Program-made: the position numbers and the translations under genes | DNA from: Dryomyza anilis | Taxonomy: Eukaryota; Arthropoda; Insecta; Diptera; Dryomyzidae | Length of the DNA stretch: 64,000 nucleotides | Direction: 5' to 3' | NCBI GenBank assembly: GCA_951804985.1 | Contig: OX638132.1 | Location: forward strand, 38,759,556-38,823,555 | Shown here: positions 23,678 to 34,517 of the stretch, one piece after another | Position numbering within the stretch: position 1 is the first letter of the stretch | Layout of the letters: each line of letters opens with the position of its first letter | The notes under the pieces: generated by a model | The model's input: only the letters and a program-made list of their open reading frames with translations | What the model was told of the DNA's origin: nothing | Database searches by the model: none

Positions 23678-23950
23678 CTATGATAGCGAATTCAATTGAT
23701 GCCATCTCCTCATGTGATTGTGTTTAATTCTGGTGAGTTCCTCTAGTATAGCGTTCATTCCAACACGCAACCCCTCTATCTCTTTAATGGTTGCTTGCAA
23801 CGTTCTGGACAACCTGTCGTAATTACTGGCCATCACCGTTACTTGTTGCTCTATCATATGTTTTACGTAGTTTAACGCATATGTTTTACGAGTATCGTAG
23901 GTTTTCCGCAACCGTTCGTTTCTTGTGCATGAACCCTGTACCCTTGACAC
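23678..23950 (-). other. 90-codon frame of unknown origin in gypsy B 3' region
   Basis: The frame reads a basic N-terminus and then a run that could form a short coiled coil (ASNYDRLSRTLQATIKEIEG). It lies where some gypsy elements carry env, but no signal peptide, membrane segment or envelope motif is seen. It could be a remnant or a chance frame. Confidence 0.3.
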
Positions 23951-24600
23951 AAAGTCATCTGTTAACTACAATTGTTCGCTTGAGTCAGTTACAACAAATT
24001 TCGTGATTACTGTTCACTCCGCCCTGTAGATCCCTATATCTGTTTTCCGATCGAACACGAGTGAATGCAGCTCCAAGGCTGTCGGTCTGTGAATTGAATC
24101 TACCTGGACCCTCACAATGAGCAGGATTAGCCATATTATTGTCAACTTATTTTTCTAATAAAACTATATCTAATTACTGTCACAATATTTTTAGTATTCA
24201 ATGAGAGTTCGTTGCTATAATTATTTTTACTTAAATCTAATCATTTTCGTGTATTCATCATTACAATCAATCACATATTTAAGTGTCTATAAAACATAAT
24301 TATGTTCATATAATAACATCGTTATATCTTATATAATATTGTACTTTAAAATTTTATAAAATAAAAAAAAACATTTTTCTTATAAATTGACATTCTCTTA
24401 TATTACGAATTTTTACATTATGTTATAGTTTGTGTTAATATTTTACAATAAAAGTTGTGGTATGTACAAAATACATGTGTCATATAAAATATTTATTTAA
24501 GTTTATATTTTTATATTTTAATATCTGTTAAACTAATCAGCATAATAAATACGTATATTGGTTTTGTTGTTTTATAAACATTTTTCCAGAAGAGAGAAAA

Positions 24601-25139
24601 AACCAGTTGGGAAGGTTAGCTCACATGGGAAATTTTAAAGTAGGTGTAATTATGATAGTTAGAATTATCAAAATTATAGTCGGTCTAAGCCGACTATAAA
24701 TACCCTACACATATGTGTGGTTACCATTCAAAGTGATATATAGGTCACCAGGGTATACGAATCCTGAAAATAACTACAAACATTCAATCGCTGAAGAATT
24801 TCCATTCATTTGATACCCATATTTACAAATGGGTAGGTGTACCGAATTTCGATTTTTTTTTTTTGTGAACCACAAGTCTTTTCTCCGGAAAACTTTATTA
24901 TCATGTATTTGAGCATGATGTCAATATATATTTGACCAAAAAAATTTACCTAAGCACGTATACATAAAAATTGATCTTTATATGTACATTTTATATGAGG
25001 TATTTGAACATAAGTGGTCGGATCATAGGTCACAATGGACCGATCTCGCCAATTTTACAGCGTAGGTATATTAGTAATCTAAGTTATAAGTTTAATTTAT
25101 CTAGCTCTTCAATTTTAAAAGTAGTAGGGATTTCAACAG

Positions 25140-25181
<42 letters not shown>

Positions 25182-25340
25182 GGACAGACAGACGGACAGA
25201 CGGACATCGCTAAATCGACTCAGGAGGTCATGCTGATCAAGAATATATATACTTTTCCATACCGGAGATGCTTCCTTCTGGGTGTTACAAACGGCGTACC
25301 AAACTGAATATACCCTTTCACTCTTAGTGTAGGGTATAAA
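24601..25340 (+). mobile_element. DINE-1/Helitron-like non-autonomous repeat, full copy
   Basis: Starts AACCAGTTGGGAAGG and ends near TAGTGTAGGGTATAAAAA. Near the left end is a perfect palindrome, TAGTCGGTCTAAGCCGACTA. A (CAGA/CGGA)n microsatellite lies at 25138-25206, followed by CATCGCTAAATCGACTCAGG. Subterminal palindrome plus central microsatellite is the layout of DINE-1-type elements of flies. No coding capacity. It interrupts the 3' region of gypsy B. Confidence 0.7.
25138..25206. repeat. (CAGA)n/(CGGA)n microsatellite
   Basis: About 17 tetranucleotides alternating CAGA and CGGA. The homologous stretch at 29984-30011 is much shorter, so the array length varies between copies. Confidence 0.9.
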
Positions 25341-26728
25341 AATATGAATTTATTCATAATTCTAACAGAATATATTTTATCTGAATAACATATTCTACAA
25401 GTAAAACATCTTCCACTTTTTTTTTTGTTTTAAACCTTGTGATCTTTAGCTTATTTTTAAGCTGTTTATTTTAAAAAATACTCATTCGACATATATGCAA
25501 TTTTTATTTTTATTTATTTTTCATTCGCAATCTCTAACGAAACTTAAGTGATCATCTTAAGTTTTCGGTTGAGTTCACCTAATACGATTCGTAATACACG
25601 TATGCAATTGATCAAGTTGCAGACTAGTATTCGTCGTATTTAGTGAAATGCTTAAAAACAATTTGCTGCTGTTCTTTTCAAACTATTTAATTAATAGCTT
25701 AAGATTAGCATAATGTCTTACGGATGTCAACTCTTTTCGAAGAGTACATCGAATTCTTACATAAAATGTAATTGCCGTTCTCATTTGTTTCTATACTTAA
25801 TACAATTATATTATTTAATAATTTATATCTTTTAACTATATTTTTGTTTTATATATATTCATTTCCTCAACTTCAATTTCTACATTCTTCTTTTTTTTTG
25901 TTTCTTCCATTCAACATAAACTCATAATTTATTGCACAGGCTAGTAAATTACCCTGTGCAATTAATAAAATAAATTTCAACATAACAATTGGATCATTTG
26001 CTAACTCTAAAAAGTCTTGTATGCATTTTGCAACTGTTGTATGCATTTTCTCATAATTTTTATAATATTTCTCTAATCAATTAAGTCAATCATAATAATA
26101 TCTTTTGGAGCATATTCTAGCTCTAAAAACCTATTTTTCATTCGTAGTAAACGTATTTATATATTTTTTTATCATATTATTTCTAGTCTTTTAATTCAAT
26201 CATATTTTTCCCATATATCATTTGGAGCATTTTCTAGCTCTAAAAAAAACCTACTTGTCATTTATTTGCTCGTCAGCAATTAACATAAATTAATAATTCA
26301 AAATTCAATTCATCAAAATCTACTTCTCATTATATTTTAATTTAAAATTAATAATTCAACCATAATTTCATAATTCACTTTACAATTCAAAATTTCTATG
26401 CTAGTTATCTACGCTCAGCAGTACTTAGCTATTTGTTCAATATCTCAATTTCGTACAAATATATTTTTTCGCATTTATTTCGTATACAAAACTCGTGTTA
26501 TCATTTATAATTCCATCTTATTTATATTTTTCCTAATATTTCTTGTTTTCATAACCTTTACATTTGTTTCGCCACATGCTAGTAAATTAACCCTAAGTAA
26601 TACATAGCGATCTGTGGGTACCGTTTTCTTCTGTTTTCCTATTTCCTATTCATTATCACACAATACTAAACATTTCGCAATTTATTTATAAATATATTTT
26701 CGCATTTTAACAATTAATACATCAATTT
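25341..26728 (-). other. Gypsy B 3' non-coding region
   Basis: AT-rich, no gene recognised. The word GGAGCATWTTCTAGCTCTAAAA occurs at about 26107-26128 and 26227-26248, a local direct repeat. It lies between the integrase end and the DINE-1-like insertion. Confidence 0.5.
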
Positions 26729-27415
26729 CTAATTATGGTATTTTTTCAACAAATTGTTGTGTATTGTCACGGGGGTAGTGACGGACAAAACCTTATAGGG
26801 CCCTACCCAAATTAGTGAAAATTTATTTTTCCTATTTTGATTCTTCATTACAACCATTTCCCCAATTTGAAACTCAATGGGATTTAATGATTTATCGTAG
26901 CTTGTTTTAGATTTTTCTTTTACCTTTTCTTGATTTTGTCTCACTATTTCATGCGCCCGCTGTATTTGATATTTTAATATTTTGCTATAATCATCGGCAT
27001 TATATTGTGGTGAAACTTTACGTTTCAAATTAGTTGGCATATCAGAATCATAACCATATAGTGTTCGGAAAGGTGTTTGCCCAGTTGACACATGCATCGT
27101 ATTATTATGGACATGCATTGCCGAATTTAACCATTGATCCCAATTGGAACCATCCTCCTTAGCAAAACATATCAAATATTCTGCTAATGGTCTGTGACTA
27201 CGTTCTAATGATCCATTGGCCTGTGGGTGATAGGGTGTAATGTGCATTTTTTTAATACCCAATAATTTGCATGTATCAGAAAATAACTTTGACACGAAAT
27301 AAGAGCCATTGTCAGTTACTAGAATTTTCGGAATATTGTGGCGAGTTATAATTTCATCATTAAATGCTTTAGCCACTGTGCTTGCCTCTGCGTCTGGTAT
27401 TGCTACACAACACAT
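26729..27415 (-). pseudogene. Gypsy B integrase core and C-terminus
   Basis: The frame encodes the second and third catalytic positions of a gypsy integrase, LVTDNGSYFVSKLF and HPQANGSLERSH, then the HNNTMHVSTGQTPF and FRTLYGYD block and a C-terminal VGPYKVL stretch. The preceding frame ends after KVYMD, which holds the first catalytic Asp. About 15 residues expected between them, present in the plus-strand gypsy near 36870-36915, are missing and the frame changes. The deletion makes the enzyme defective. Confidence 0.9.
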
Positions 27416-27441
27416 ATATTTTGAAAAATCGTCTTGAAATG

Positions 27442-29049
27442 TTAAAATGTGTCCATATAAACTTTATCAAATGGGCGCGTTGGTGTATCTGTCAAGACCA
27501 TTGGCATTTTTGTTAGCTTAGAACTTTTGTTAACTTGACATTTAGGGCAATTTTTTACATACTCTTTAATTTGTTTTTGCATACCCTTCCACCTATATTG
27601 ATTTCTTATTCGAAAATATGTTTTCAGTGTGCCCTGATGATACCCTAATGGCGAGTCGTGAAAGTCTCTAATAACTGTTTTAATTTCTTCAGGATCAGTT
27701 AATACTTGACTCAAGATTGTTTCACCATCCATATCCGTTACTGTGTCGTCCAAGACTGGCTTACTGACGTCCGGTTGTGGATCTATTGCCTTTGGTGTAT
27801 TTTTAGAACGGGTTTGAACTGCCGCAATTTCTGTTTCTAATTGTGGAATCCTACTTAATGCGTTAGCATTTAAATTCTTTTTGCCAGGTTTATAAGTTAT
27901 TTCGAACTTGTATTCTGATAATTTGTGCCTGAACCTGGCTAGCCTTGACGTTTGATCCTTTAAATTCGCTATGCTACGCAGTGGTTGATGATCCATATAA
28001 ACCGTGAATGGACGCCCCAACAAATACGCTCTATAATTTTTTGTGGCCCATACTATTGCCAAAAATTCTCGTTCAATTGTTGAGTACCTTGTTTCTGCGT
28101 CATTCAGAGCTATACTTGCAAATGCGATTGGTCGATCAGAACCTGGCTCGCCCTGTGACAGCACTGCTCCTATAGCTTCTCCACTTGCATCTGTTGTCAA
28201 TACAAATGGTTTTGAAAAATCTGGGTATGCTAGAACATTAGGTGATATAATTGCTTCCTTAAGTTTTATAAATGAGTCCTGGCACTTGTCTGTCCATACA
28301 AAACTGGCATCCTTCCGCAACAGTTTATTAATCGGTAGTGTTAACCTTGCCATATTCTTAACGAATTTTCTGTAATAATTTACTAAACCTAAGAAGGCTT
28401 GTACCTGTTTCTTGGTCCTGGGTACCGGAATATTTTTTACACATTCTATTTTATCGGGATCTGGCATTGCGCCTGACTCCGTGCATTTGTGCCTTAAATA
28501 TACTACTTCACGCCTTAAAAAATTGCATTTTTCCGTATTTAATTTCAAATTATTTTCCCTCAATTTTTCTAACACCTTACATAGTCTAATTTCGTGCTCC
28601 ATTATGTTTTTTCCATACACAACTATATCGTCCAGATATACGAAACAATCAAGTCCCTGCAATCCTGTTAAAATGTGGTTCATTATTCTTTGAAACGTAG
28701 CGGGTGCCCCCGTCAATCCAAATGATATCCTATTAAATTGAAAATGTCCCAAGCCTGTGCTGAACGCTGTTTTTTCTCTGTGGCGTTCATCCACTAGCAC
28801 TTGGTGATAACCACTTGCAAGATCTAATGTTGAAAAATACTTACTATGACCTAATTGATCCAAAATTTCATCAATACGAGGTATTGGAAATACTTGTTTA
28901 ATCGTTGCGTCGTTCAATTTTCTGAAATCTATTACCAGTCTCCATTTTTTCTGTCCGTCCTTGCCACTCTTTTTAGGTACCAACAATAGTGGTGAATTGC
29001 AAGGCGACGTGCTTGGTGATATAATATCGTCGTCTAATAACTTCTGCAC
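27442..29049 (-). pseudogene. Gypsy B reverse transcriptase, RNase H and integrase N-terminus
   Basis: A 535-codon frame in the order RT, RNase H, integrase zinc domain. RT landmarks are LVIDFRKLND, TLDLASGYHQ, FGLTGAPATFQ and the catalytic CFVYLDDIVVYG near residue 130. RNase H landmarks are LTTDASGEAIGAVL, STIEREFLAIVWA, YMDHQPL and NANALSRIP. The HHCC domain shows FHDSPLGYHQG and CPKCQVNK. Upstream, in-frame coding extends to about 29149. Catalytic residues look intact. It is separated from protease by a frame break near 29150 and from integrase by a deletion near 27430. Confidence 0.9.
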
Positions 29050-29149
29050 CTGTTTGTTGATTTCTTCTCTGTGAATATGTGGTAATTTATATTGTTTTCG
29101 GTTAATCGGAGGTTGGCCGTCTATTGTGGGGATTATATATTCTATAGTT

Positions 29150-29850
29150 CTATAGTTTGCATATTCTGTGTAGTATGTTTATGCTTTGTACGCTATTCAT
29201 TGTGCCACTCACTGGTGCCATAAATTTATTATAATTTGAAAATTTGAGCTGTAGGTTCTTATTCAATATTATATCTTTTTCTGTTGAGTTTAACACTGAA
29301 ACGTAAACACTATTTTTTCTCACATTTGATATGGTTTCTCCGATATAAACTCCTGGCGAAATTTTTTGTTTTTGAATTATTACTACGGGGATCTTGGTTC
29401 GTAGTGGTAATCTGGCGATACCTTTAGATCTTGCTGTTATTTTTATTTCTTCACTGTATAATATTTTATTTATTTCATCTAGTACTCTTAGTGGGAGAGG
29501 TACAATTTTATTGTTGTTTCCATCTATAAAGGTTAATCCCTTTTCCACTGCATTGATGATTACGTGGTTCCATAGATTATCTCGTCCAAGTATACCGTCT
29601 GCCGGAACTCCCTGATCCTGCATTATTGTATGTAACGTCAGACTGAGCCTTCTATGTTCCATATGTTGAATTTCAATTGATCCATGTCCCCCAAATGCTC
29701 CGCTCAGATCTTTTGTGTCTTTTAAATTTCTCTCTAACTTATTATCTAATGCACTCCACTTTACCAAGCTAGAGTCTGCACCAGAATCTACTAGTAATAT
29801 TAGTTTCGCATTTTTTGCTTCCTTACAAGGAATTTCTATAAAGACATCAT
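29150..29850 (-). pseudogene. Gypsy B aspartic protease region
   Basis: The active site LLLVDSGADSSLVKW lies at about 29765-29810, immediately after the DINE-1-like insertion. GVPADGILGRDNLW follows at about 29580-29620, then the spacer that links protease to RT (SPGVYIGETISNVRKNSVYV). Protease matures the polyprotein. The frame stops at 29150, about 30 codons before RT resumes, so the link is broken. The upstream gag zinc-finger part is missing. Confidence 0.85.
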
Positions 29851-29851
29851 T

Positions 29852-30540
29852 ATACCCTACACTAAGAGTGAAAGGGTATATTCAGTTTGGTACGCCGTTT
29901 GTAACACCCAGAAGGAAGCATCTCCGGTATGGAAAAGTATATATAGTCTTGATCAGCATGACCTCCTGAGTCGATTTAGCGATGTCCGTCTGTCTGTCCG
30001 TCTGTCTGTTGAAATCCCTACTACTTTTAAAATTGAAGAGCTAGATAAATGAAACTTATAACTTAGATTACTAATATACCTACGCTGTATGTGCGAGATC
30101 GGTCCATTGTGACCTATGATCCGACCACTTATGTTCAAATACCTCATATAAAATGTACATATAAAGATCTATTTTTATGTATACGTGCTTAGGTAAACTT
30201 TTTTGGTCAAAAATATATTTTCATCATGCTCAAATACATGATAATAATGTTTTCCGGCGAAAAGACTTGTGGTTCACAAAAAAAAAACGAAATTCGGTAC
30301 ACCTACCCATTTGTAAATATGGGTATCAAATGAATGGAAATTCTTCAACGATTGAATGTTTGTAGTTATTTTCAGGATTCGTATACCCTGGTGACCTATA
30401 TATCACTTTGAATGGTAACCACACATATGTGTAGGGTATTTATAGTCGGCTTAGACCGACTATAATTTTGATAATCCTAACTATCATAATTACACCTACT
30501 TTAAAATTTCCCATGTGATCTAACCTTCCCAACTGGTTTC
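29852..30540 (-). mobile_element. DINE-1-like repeat, copy 2
   Basis: Reverse complement of 24601-25340 from GGTATA at the left to CCAGTTGGGAAGG at the right, with a shorter tetranucleotide array at 29984-30011. It lies between the gag and protease remnants of gypsy B. The gag C-terminus is missing at this junction, so insertion was accompanied or followed by deletion. Confidence 0.75.
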
Positions 30541-30780
30541 CAAATATCTTGACCTTACTAAGTCATAAGCAACCCCATTCAATCGTAACCTAACGCATTT
30601 AATAAATACATTATTCTCTGAATCTTGAATTCCAAGCTTCGCAGCTTTACAACCTTCAATAAATCTGTAAATTTCTGTTTTTAATAATGGTGAATCCGTT
30701 TCAGAAAAGCAGGGAACCAAAAACCGTACAAGTTTCAAAATATTGTCCGTACCCATTTTGATTGTCGACAGTGTAATTTA
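30541..30780 (-). pseudogene. Gypsy B gag fragment
   Basis: About 70 codons (MGTDNILKLVRFLVPCFS, FIKCVRLRLNGVAYDLV) align with residues ~205-275 of the plus-strand gag at 31398 (MGIEHIAKMVNHLVPMFSG, FLSCVKLRMYGDAFDLV). Both flanks are foreign: the DINE-1-like repeat on one side and a plus-oriented LTR on the other. Only the middle of gag remains. Confidence 0.8.
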
Positions 30781-30826
30781 CTATTTCTTAATTTGTTTCG
30801 TGGTATATTTGTCCTTTGTTTACCTT

Positions 30827-31328
30827 TGTTGAGAGTTAGCATTATGACAGTCACCCATAGCGTGGCAGTTCATTGATATTTTTCTAGTGGGTATTCGCTG
30901 TTGCTAAATATTAATTGCTAAATATTTAAATAATATTATATGCATTCTAATTGTTGTTAAAACAAAAAGTAAATGATGTTGGTTAAATGACACACCTTTT
31001 GGTCGTTGCCAAAATAAGCGGCGACAATTTACTTAGTCAGCAATTGTAACTAAAACCCAAATTCGCAGCAGCGTCAAGTTGCTAGCTTGAAGAAAATAAG
31101 CACGTGGTGCAATTTGTTTGTAAACAAAGATGACTTCAATTCAATGATTTTGCGATGGTCTAAATTCAATGTCATCGCGGGTTGCTGATTATGCAAGAGT
31201 TGCTTTCACGGTCAGCGTTAAGAAGTCGAGTTGTGGATCGAACTTGAGTTCTTTACGGAACTTGTGATTGGTTAAAATTATGCTTCTGGCCATAAGCAGC
31301 AAAACACACTGTGATTGGCCAAAATTAT
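30827..31328 (+). repeat. Family B LTR, truncated, plus orientation
   Basis: Begins TGTTGAGAGTTAGC and follows the solo LTR at 58636 to about GGCCAAAATTAT, then loses the last ~220 bp. It sits head-to-head with gypsy B and 70 bp before a plus-strand gag. No primer-binding site follows. Confidence 0.85.
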
Positions 31329-31397
31329 AAAAATATAAACAATTTAGGAAAATTAGAATAGTTTCGTTGGAAAAAATATCTTAAACTGATACGTTTA

Positions 31398-33305
31398 ATG
31401 GAAACTCTTCAATTAGAATTAAAAAAGGCACAACATGAAACAACACAATTAAATGGAGAAATTGGACTTTTCATTGAACGTTTGTGGACAGAGATTAAAA
31501 GAATAAACGGTTCAAAAGACTACATTCAGCTAGTTAGAGAAAAGATTAGAACCACTGCTGTCACGAGAATAGAAGAAGCAGACATAATATTCTTATCATT
31601 TTTAGAAATAATAGAAGCTAAGACAGATTTAAGCATAACAGAGAAAGAAAAATTAGAGACAGAGTTAACAGAATTAAAAAAAATGAATAATTGCTTAAGA
31701 GATCAAATTAAAACAATTTTGGATCACGCAGAACACTTAGACGAAAATAGAGAAAAACCAGTGGAAATTATTGAAAACCGGAATTACATATACACACCGG
31801 AAACCTCTAGAAGTGCCCGATTCAGGGCTGAGTATGGTAGTATCACAGATGCACAAAAAAGAATTGTACTATTAGAAGATAGAAATAGACTACTACAGCA
31901 AGAATTAGAGTTAGTAACCAACGACTCATTGATACATAAGGAAGCTGTAAATAACAGTGAAATAAGTCACACAGAAAAAATAAATTTCCCGGAATTTAAA
32001 ATGGGTATCGAACATATTGCAAAAATGGTGAACCATTTGGTTCCGATGTTCTCAGGCACGGACTCCAATGATTTACCCTCAGAAGTATGTAAATGCATAC
32101 AAGGATGTGATTTAGCGGTAAAGTCAACAAAAGAAACAGAGTTTCAAGAATTTTTATCGTGTGTTAAGCTAAGAATGTATGGAGATGCATTCGACCTAGT
32201 AAAAGGTTTTCAATTTAGCGGATTAGATGAATTATATACTTTAATAAAGAGGACATATCTTAAAACCGTAGCATTAGACTCAGTGATAAATGAATTAAAG
32301 GAGACATATCAAAGATCTACCGAAGAAATTCGACCTTTTGCAAGACGCCTAAATGTACTAAAAACAAAGGAGGTGGAATTAATAAAAGAAAAATATAATG
32401 GCAGAGGGGACGAAGCTATGCTAATAGAATTAGACAAATCCATACAAAAGACTTTTAAGGTAGGCCTTAAGGACAGCACACTGAAAATACACATGCTAAA
32501 TAATAAGGCGGACTCACTAGATTCACTGATAGAGGAAGCTGTAGAAACGTTGGAGACGATACAAAGTGGGCGTGTAAGAGAAACATCGCATAGTGCCGCA
32601 GAGGTGCTTTTTAGCAGAGCCTCACACCCCACATGTGGAGAAATCGGTATAAAAAATTCAACCGAAAGGAATAAAGTGGAAACCTCATGTTCATTTTGAG
32701 GTAATGTAGGACACACGCGGGACGAGTGCGTCAGTCGAAAAAATACTTCATACTGTCAAGGATGTGAGACCTATGGTCACGAAACGAACTTAAGATGTGC
32801 ACAGAAAATAAATGAACCAGAGCAGCAATTTACAAGTAAACAACAAACGCAAAATAACAACTATAATGATGGCTTCACGAACAATACGCAAGCCCATAAT
32901 AGCAATTATAATGCTCGTGGTAATAATAACCACAACAATGGGAATTATAATAATAATGAAAATAATAGGAATTATAATAATAATGGAAATAAAAGGAATT
33001 ATAATAATAACAATAATAATAGAAGATATAACAACAATAATAGGAAAACTAACAATAATAATAGAAATAATAATTACAACAATGGAAATAACTATAACAA
33101 TAATAATGGTAATACCAATAGTAATAGTTGTCAAAATTATAATAATAATGACGATAGGAGAAATGGAAATAATAATAATAACAACAACAATAATAATAAG
33201 AAAGATTTAAATAAATGTAAATGGTATGCAAGAATCGGGCATACGTTGGAAAACTGTTACGCGAAGAAAAATTTTGAGTCTACCCGCAATCAGGGAAACT
33301 GTTAG
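31398..33305 (+). pseudogene. Plus-strand gypsy gag, one internal TGA
   Basis: The ATG at 31398 opens 433 codons to TGA at 32697-32699; the same frame then stays open to TAG at 33303-33305, about 635 codons in all. Residues 1-190 are rich in charged heptad-like sequence, probably coiled coil. Residues ~200-400 are the gag core. A first zinc knuckle, CSF-stop-GNVGHTRDEC, has the TGA exactly at its second Cys. A second, CQGCETYGHETNLRC, is intact. After a long Asn-rich linker (AAT/AAC runs, 32920-33200) a third, CKWYARIGHTLENC, has Tyr in place of the second Cys. The protein would package element RNA. Confidence 0.85.
32920..33200 (+). repeat. (AAT)n-like trinucleotide region encoding poly-Asn
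   Basis: Dense AAT/AAC triplets with interspersed GGA, AGA and TAT codons. In the gag frame this gives an Asn-rich linker between zinc knuckles. The array keeps the frame, suggesting expansion while gag was still coding. Confidence 0.8.
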
Positions 33306-33439
33306 GGGCCCAGAATAGGCCAATTATCTGGGAACCCAAGACAAGTTGCGACATCAGGCCAACGAAGATAGGAATTGTGAATCAGACGCCGTGCAGTGGA
33401 TACGTTCGCTATCAATGGTAGGAAAATGGTAGAGAATTT

Positions 33440-33605
33440 TTGTTCACTAATTGTATTACGTTGAACGTCTTTGGCATAATAGCATTAACAGCAAAAAATA
33501 ATTTTTATGATTGCATAATAAATAGGATATGTATAGAAGAAAATAAGAAGAAATTAAATGCTCTGATAACTTCAGGAATTGATAGCATAAATAAAAAGCA
33601 TAAAT
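33440..33605 (+). pseudogene. Plus-strand gypsy protease N-terminal piece
   Basis: Reading YDCIINRICIEENKK then LNALITSGIDSI aligns with YNDVFIEIPCKEAKN...LLLVDSGADSSL of gypsy B. The protease signature DSGAD is changed to TSGID, removing the catalytic Asp. A direct repeat of AGCATAAATAAAAA follows, then the SINE. Confidence 0.6.
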
Positions 33606-33612
33606 AAAAAGT

Positions 33613-33928
33613 GTAGCCGCGGTAGCTCAGTGGTTAGTGCGTTGGACTGCGAGCCGAAAGGTCGCCGGTTCAAGCCTGGACTGGGGCTAACAACATCTTT
33701 TCATAGAAACATTTTTCTATACCGCGCTACCTCTCGTCAGTAAATGGCAAACCTACGAGAGTAAAACCATTGCCTATGAAAAGCTCTCACCCGCCGTTCG
33801 GATTCGGCAATAAACTGTGGGTCCCTCCACTTTGAGTACAAATATAACACGCACAGCTCAAAATGGTGAGAGAGCTCGGCCGAAGTTCTATACAGGACTG
33901 TAGCGCCAAACTATTATTATCATAATAA
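33613..33928 (+). mobile_element. tRNA-derived SINE, copy 2
   Basis: GTAGCCGCGGTAGCTCAGTG and GGTTCAAGCCTGG give A and B boxes of a tRNA-type promoter at 33613-33680. The body continues through GCTCTCACCCGCCGTTCGGA to an ATTATTATCATAATA tail. Flanks read ATAAAAAG (33604-33611) and ATAAAAAT (after the tail), a probable short target duplication. Nearly identical to copy 1 over its whole length. Confidence 0.88.
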
Positions 33929-34001
33929 AAATATGAGTTAATATATATATAATCGCATTATTTATAGTAGACATGGGGAATTCAGACAGATATCAAAATA
34001 A

Positions 34002-34517
34002 AAACAAGTTGGGAAGGTCAGATCACATGGGAAATTTTAAAGTAAGTGTAATTATGATAGTTAGGATTATCAAAATTATAGTCGGTCTAAGCCGACTATA
34101 AATACCCTACACATATGTGTGGTTACCATTCAAAGTGATATATAGGTCACCAGGGTATACGAATCCTGAAAATAACTACAAACATTCAATCGCTGAAGAA
34201 TTTCCATTCATTTGATACCCATATATACAAATGGGTAGGTGTACCGAATTTCGATTTTTTTTTTGTGAACCACAAGTCTTTTCGCCGGAAAATATTATTA
34301 TCATGTATTTGAGCATGATATCAATATATATTTGACCAAAAAAGTTTACCTAAGCACGTATACATAAAAATTGATCTTTATATGTACATTTTATACGAGG
34401 TATTTGAACATAAGTGGTCGGATCATAGGTCACAGTGGACCGATCTCGCCAATTTTTTCGCACATACAGCGTAGGTATATTAGTAATCTAAGTTATAAGT
34501 TTCATTTATCTAGCTTT
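34002..34517 (+). mobile_element. DINE-1-like repeat, 3'-truncated copy
   Basis: Runs from AAACAAGTTGGGAAGG through the TAGTCGGTCTAAGCCGACTA palindrome to TTATCTAGCTT, stopping just before the tetranucleotide array found in the full copy. It separates the two protease pieces of the plus-strand gypsy. Confidence 0.75.

Larger units (their letters stand above)
22248..30826 (-). mobile_element. Gypsy B: Ty3/gypsy element on the minus strand, 5' end lost
   Basis: A 3' LTR (22248-22925) is preceded on the minus strand by a polypurine tract and, further up, by integrase, RNase H, RT, protease and a gag fragment. The 5' LTR and first ~200 gag residues are missing: at 30827 the sequence switches to a plus-oriented LTR of the same family. 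Its RT is close to that of the plus-strand gypsy at 35303 but clearly not the same copy. DINE-1-like repeats sit in its 3' region and between gag and protease. Confidence 0.82.

Noticed and set aside
22926..26728. An env gene in gypsy B
   Set aside because: No signal peptide, furin-like site, fusion or transmembrane segment could be read in any frame of this region.
32790..33231. Long hydrophobic Ile/Val and Tyr-rich frames on both strands that look like membrane proteins
   Set aside because: They are shadow frames of the AAT-repeat region of gag.
33613..33690. Functional tRNA gene
   Set aside because: A and B boxes are present but the 3' acceptor strand is missing and the sequence continues into a repeated body with a simple tail, so it is a SINE.
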